Assembly (NCBI RefSeq): GCF_937871615.1
Contig: NZ_CALMPA010000013.1
Coordinates: forward strand, 1 to 64,000
DNA from: an uncultured Sphingomonas sp.
GTDB taxonomy: Bacteria; Pseudomonadota; Alphaproteobacteria; Sphingomonadales; Sphingomonadaceae
Length of the DNA: 64,000 nucleotides
Reading direction: 5' to 3'
Each line of letters opens with the position of its first letter. Position 1 is the first letter of the stretch. The position numbers were made by a program, and so were the translations under genes. The notes under the pieces are model-generated. The model saw only the letters and a program-made list of their open reading frames with translations, was not told where the DNA came from and made no database searches. Shown here piece by piece: positions 62,769 through 64,000 of this stretch.

Positions 62769-64000
62769 CGCGCGGCAAGCATCTCCACCATCCGCGCCGC
62801 GAGCAGCGGCAGCGTATCGTCACGCGCGCCCATCACGACGATCCTGTCCCCGGCGCGCGCGGTGGCGACGAGATGCGCGGCGGCCGCGTCGCGATCGGCG
62901 ATATGCCGCGCATCGGCGCCCGCGAGCGAGAGATCGCCGACGATATCCGCGCTCGTCACCTCGCGGTTGACGGTGCCGCCCTGATAGACCGGATCGGGCA
63001 GCACGAGCAGATCGCCCGGCGCAAGCTTGCTGGCGAACATCGCCACCAGTTCGCACCGCATCACCTTGAGCGGGCCATAGCCATGCGGCTGGAACAGCAC
63101 GAGCAGCCGACCGGGAAAGGCATGGAGCGTATCGAGCGTGGCGGCGATCTTGTCCGGATTGTGCCCGAAATCGTCGATCACCGCGACGCCCGCCGCCGTG
63201 CCGACCAGATCGAAGCGCCGTTTGAGCCCGGTGAAGCGCGTGACGCCCGCGATCGCCTGTTCGAGCGTGACGCGCGCCGCCAGCGCCGCGCCGATCGCGG
63301 CCAGCGCGTTCGCCACATTGTGCCGCCCGGGCACCGCGAGCCGGACGCGGTGGCCGCGCAGCGTGAAGCTCACCGCGAACGGCTCCTCGGCGATATCGGT
63401 GGCGCTGAGATCGGCGTCACGGTCAATCGCGAAGCGCGTTACGCGATCCTGTGGCAATGCCAGCGCGAGTGTGGCGGCATCGCTATTGTCGATATTGACG
63501 ATCGCGTGCGCCGCCTTGCCGATGAAATCGCCGAACAACTGGTTCAGTTCGGCGAGCGATTTGTGATCGAGGCTGACGTTGTTGAGCACCGCGATGCGTG
63601 GTGCATAAAGCGCGATCGAGCCATCGCTTTCGTCGACCTCGCTGACGTATGCGTCGCCCGCGCCGACCAGCGCGCTCGCGAACGGGCGATCGGGGCGCGC
63701 GAAATCCTTCATCACCGCGCCGTTCATCACCGTGGGATCGCTGCCCGCCGCATCGAGGATCGTCGCGATCATGCCGGTGACGGTGGATTTGCCCGAAGTG
63801 CCCGCGACGCCGATCGGCAGGCGGCTGGCGTTGAACAGCCGCGCGTTCAGTGCCGCGCGCGTCAGGCGCGGGCAGCCGAGCCGCTCCGCCGCGACGATAT
63901 CGGCGACGCTCGCCTCCACCGCCGCCGAGGCGACGACGATCTGCTCCGGCGAAGTGATGCCCGATCCGTCCTGCGGGTGGAGCGCGATGCCCATCGCCCT
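62765..64000 (-). CDS. Mur ligase family protein, Mpl/MurC-like (5' end beyond window)
   Basis: Reads into the window end with no start seen (frame continues before MGIALHPQDG). The central domain has the ATP-binding P-loop GVAGTSGKSTVTG, VNIDN and the Mur core LNNVSLDHKS, then AVPGRHNVANALAA and FQPHGYGPLKVM in the C-terminal domain. This suits UDP-MurNAc tripeptide ligase (Mpl) for wall recycling, or a stand-alone Mur ligase of unknown use. The identity within the family is uncertain because the N-terminal UDP-binding domain is missing. Confidence 0.82.
   Translation of the reverse strand, partial: RAMGIALHPQDGSGITSPEQIVVASAAVEASVADIVAAERLGCPRLTRAALNARLFNASRLPIGVAGTSGKSTVTGMIATILDAAGSDPTVMNGAVMKDFARPDRPFASALVGAGDAYVSEVDESDGSIALYAPRIAVLNNVSLDHKSLAELNQLFGDFIGKAAHAIVNIDNSDAATLALALPQDRVTRFAIDRDADLSATDIAEEPFAVSFTLRGHRVRLAVPGRHNVANALAAIGAALAARVTLEQAIAGVTRFTGLKRRFDLVGTAAGVAVIDDFGHNPDKIAATLDTLHAFPGRLLVLFQPHGYGPLKVMRCELVAMFASKLAPGDLLVLPDPVYQGGTVNREVTSADIVGDLSLAGADARHIADRDAAAAHLVATARAGDRIVVMGARDDTLPLLAARMVEMLAAR

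Overview
The window is chromosomal DNA of a GC-rich alphaproteobacterium, most likely a Sphingomonas-like member of the Sphingomonadaceae. Pointers are the codon bias, a PEPxxWA-CTERM protein, a proline-linker OmpA protein, the lgt-midA-pgeF order, an NtrC-era nitrogen sensor GlnD, GapR/DUF2312, and GTG starts with 4-base ATGA/GTGA overlaps at many junctions. The assignment rests on gene content and protein character, not on a database search. No rRNA, tRNA, CRISPR array, insertion sequence or integrase was seen.

Layout. 1-9.5 kb: the end of an OmpA protein, a 920-base gene-free stretch, ugd, a VOC protein, ygfZ, dihydroorotase, a GH108 endolysin plus a 3TM holin of the gene-transfer-agent type, a YIP1 protein, and hslVU. 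9.5-21.7 kb: pgeF, a GNAT gene, midA and lgt as one overlapping operon; acyl-CoA synthetase; an orphan molybdenum hydroxylase subunit; hemH; phaB; glnD. Two copies of a REPIN-like palindromic element lie at 9.4 and 21.6 kb. 21.7-27 kb: infC (probable ATC start) and thrS with a structured leader, a glycine-zipper protein, an esterase-like protein, rpmB and tadA. 27-34 kb: a leucine/isovalerate catabolic operon (ivd, mccB, a secreted NTF2-like protein, mccA, GNAT, maoC) facing a LysR regulator. 34-46 kb: envelope and housekeeping genes (OmpA lipoprotein, CNNM/CBS protein, GST, GapR, amidohydrolase, DUF1244, pyk, TonB receptor, HAD hydrolase, rpmJ, lipoprotein, M14 carboxypeptidase, GNAT).

46.0-47.2 kb is a compact accessory island, much poorer in GC than its flanks. 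It holds a YezG-type immunity protein and an Endonuclea_NS_2 nuclease toxin whose 5' end is split by one in-frame TGA, where the reading frame otherwise continues unbroken. 47.3-55.6 kb: queuosine-precursor transporter, argB, a PEP-CTERM protein, yggT/yggU/folD, a secreted protein, marC, then a surface-glycan group (GT-C-like membrane protein, GtrA, methyltransferase). 55.6-64 kb: a Baeyer-Villiger-type monooxygenase, a trans-sulfuration PLP enzyme, a small secreted protein, and a long minus-strand operon running from a Mur ligase through an alpha/beta hydrolase and a TPR protein to gloA, a nitronate monooxygenase and gloB, so that both glyoxalase enzymes are made from one transcript.

Most worth a second look: the interrupted nuclease toxin with immunity gene, the thrS leader (promoter, Thr-rich mini-ORF, two mutually exclusive hairpins), the REPIN-like repeat pair, the detached GTA-type lysis pair, and the ATC start of infC.
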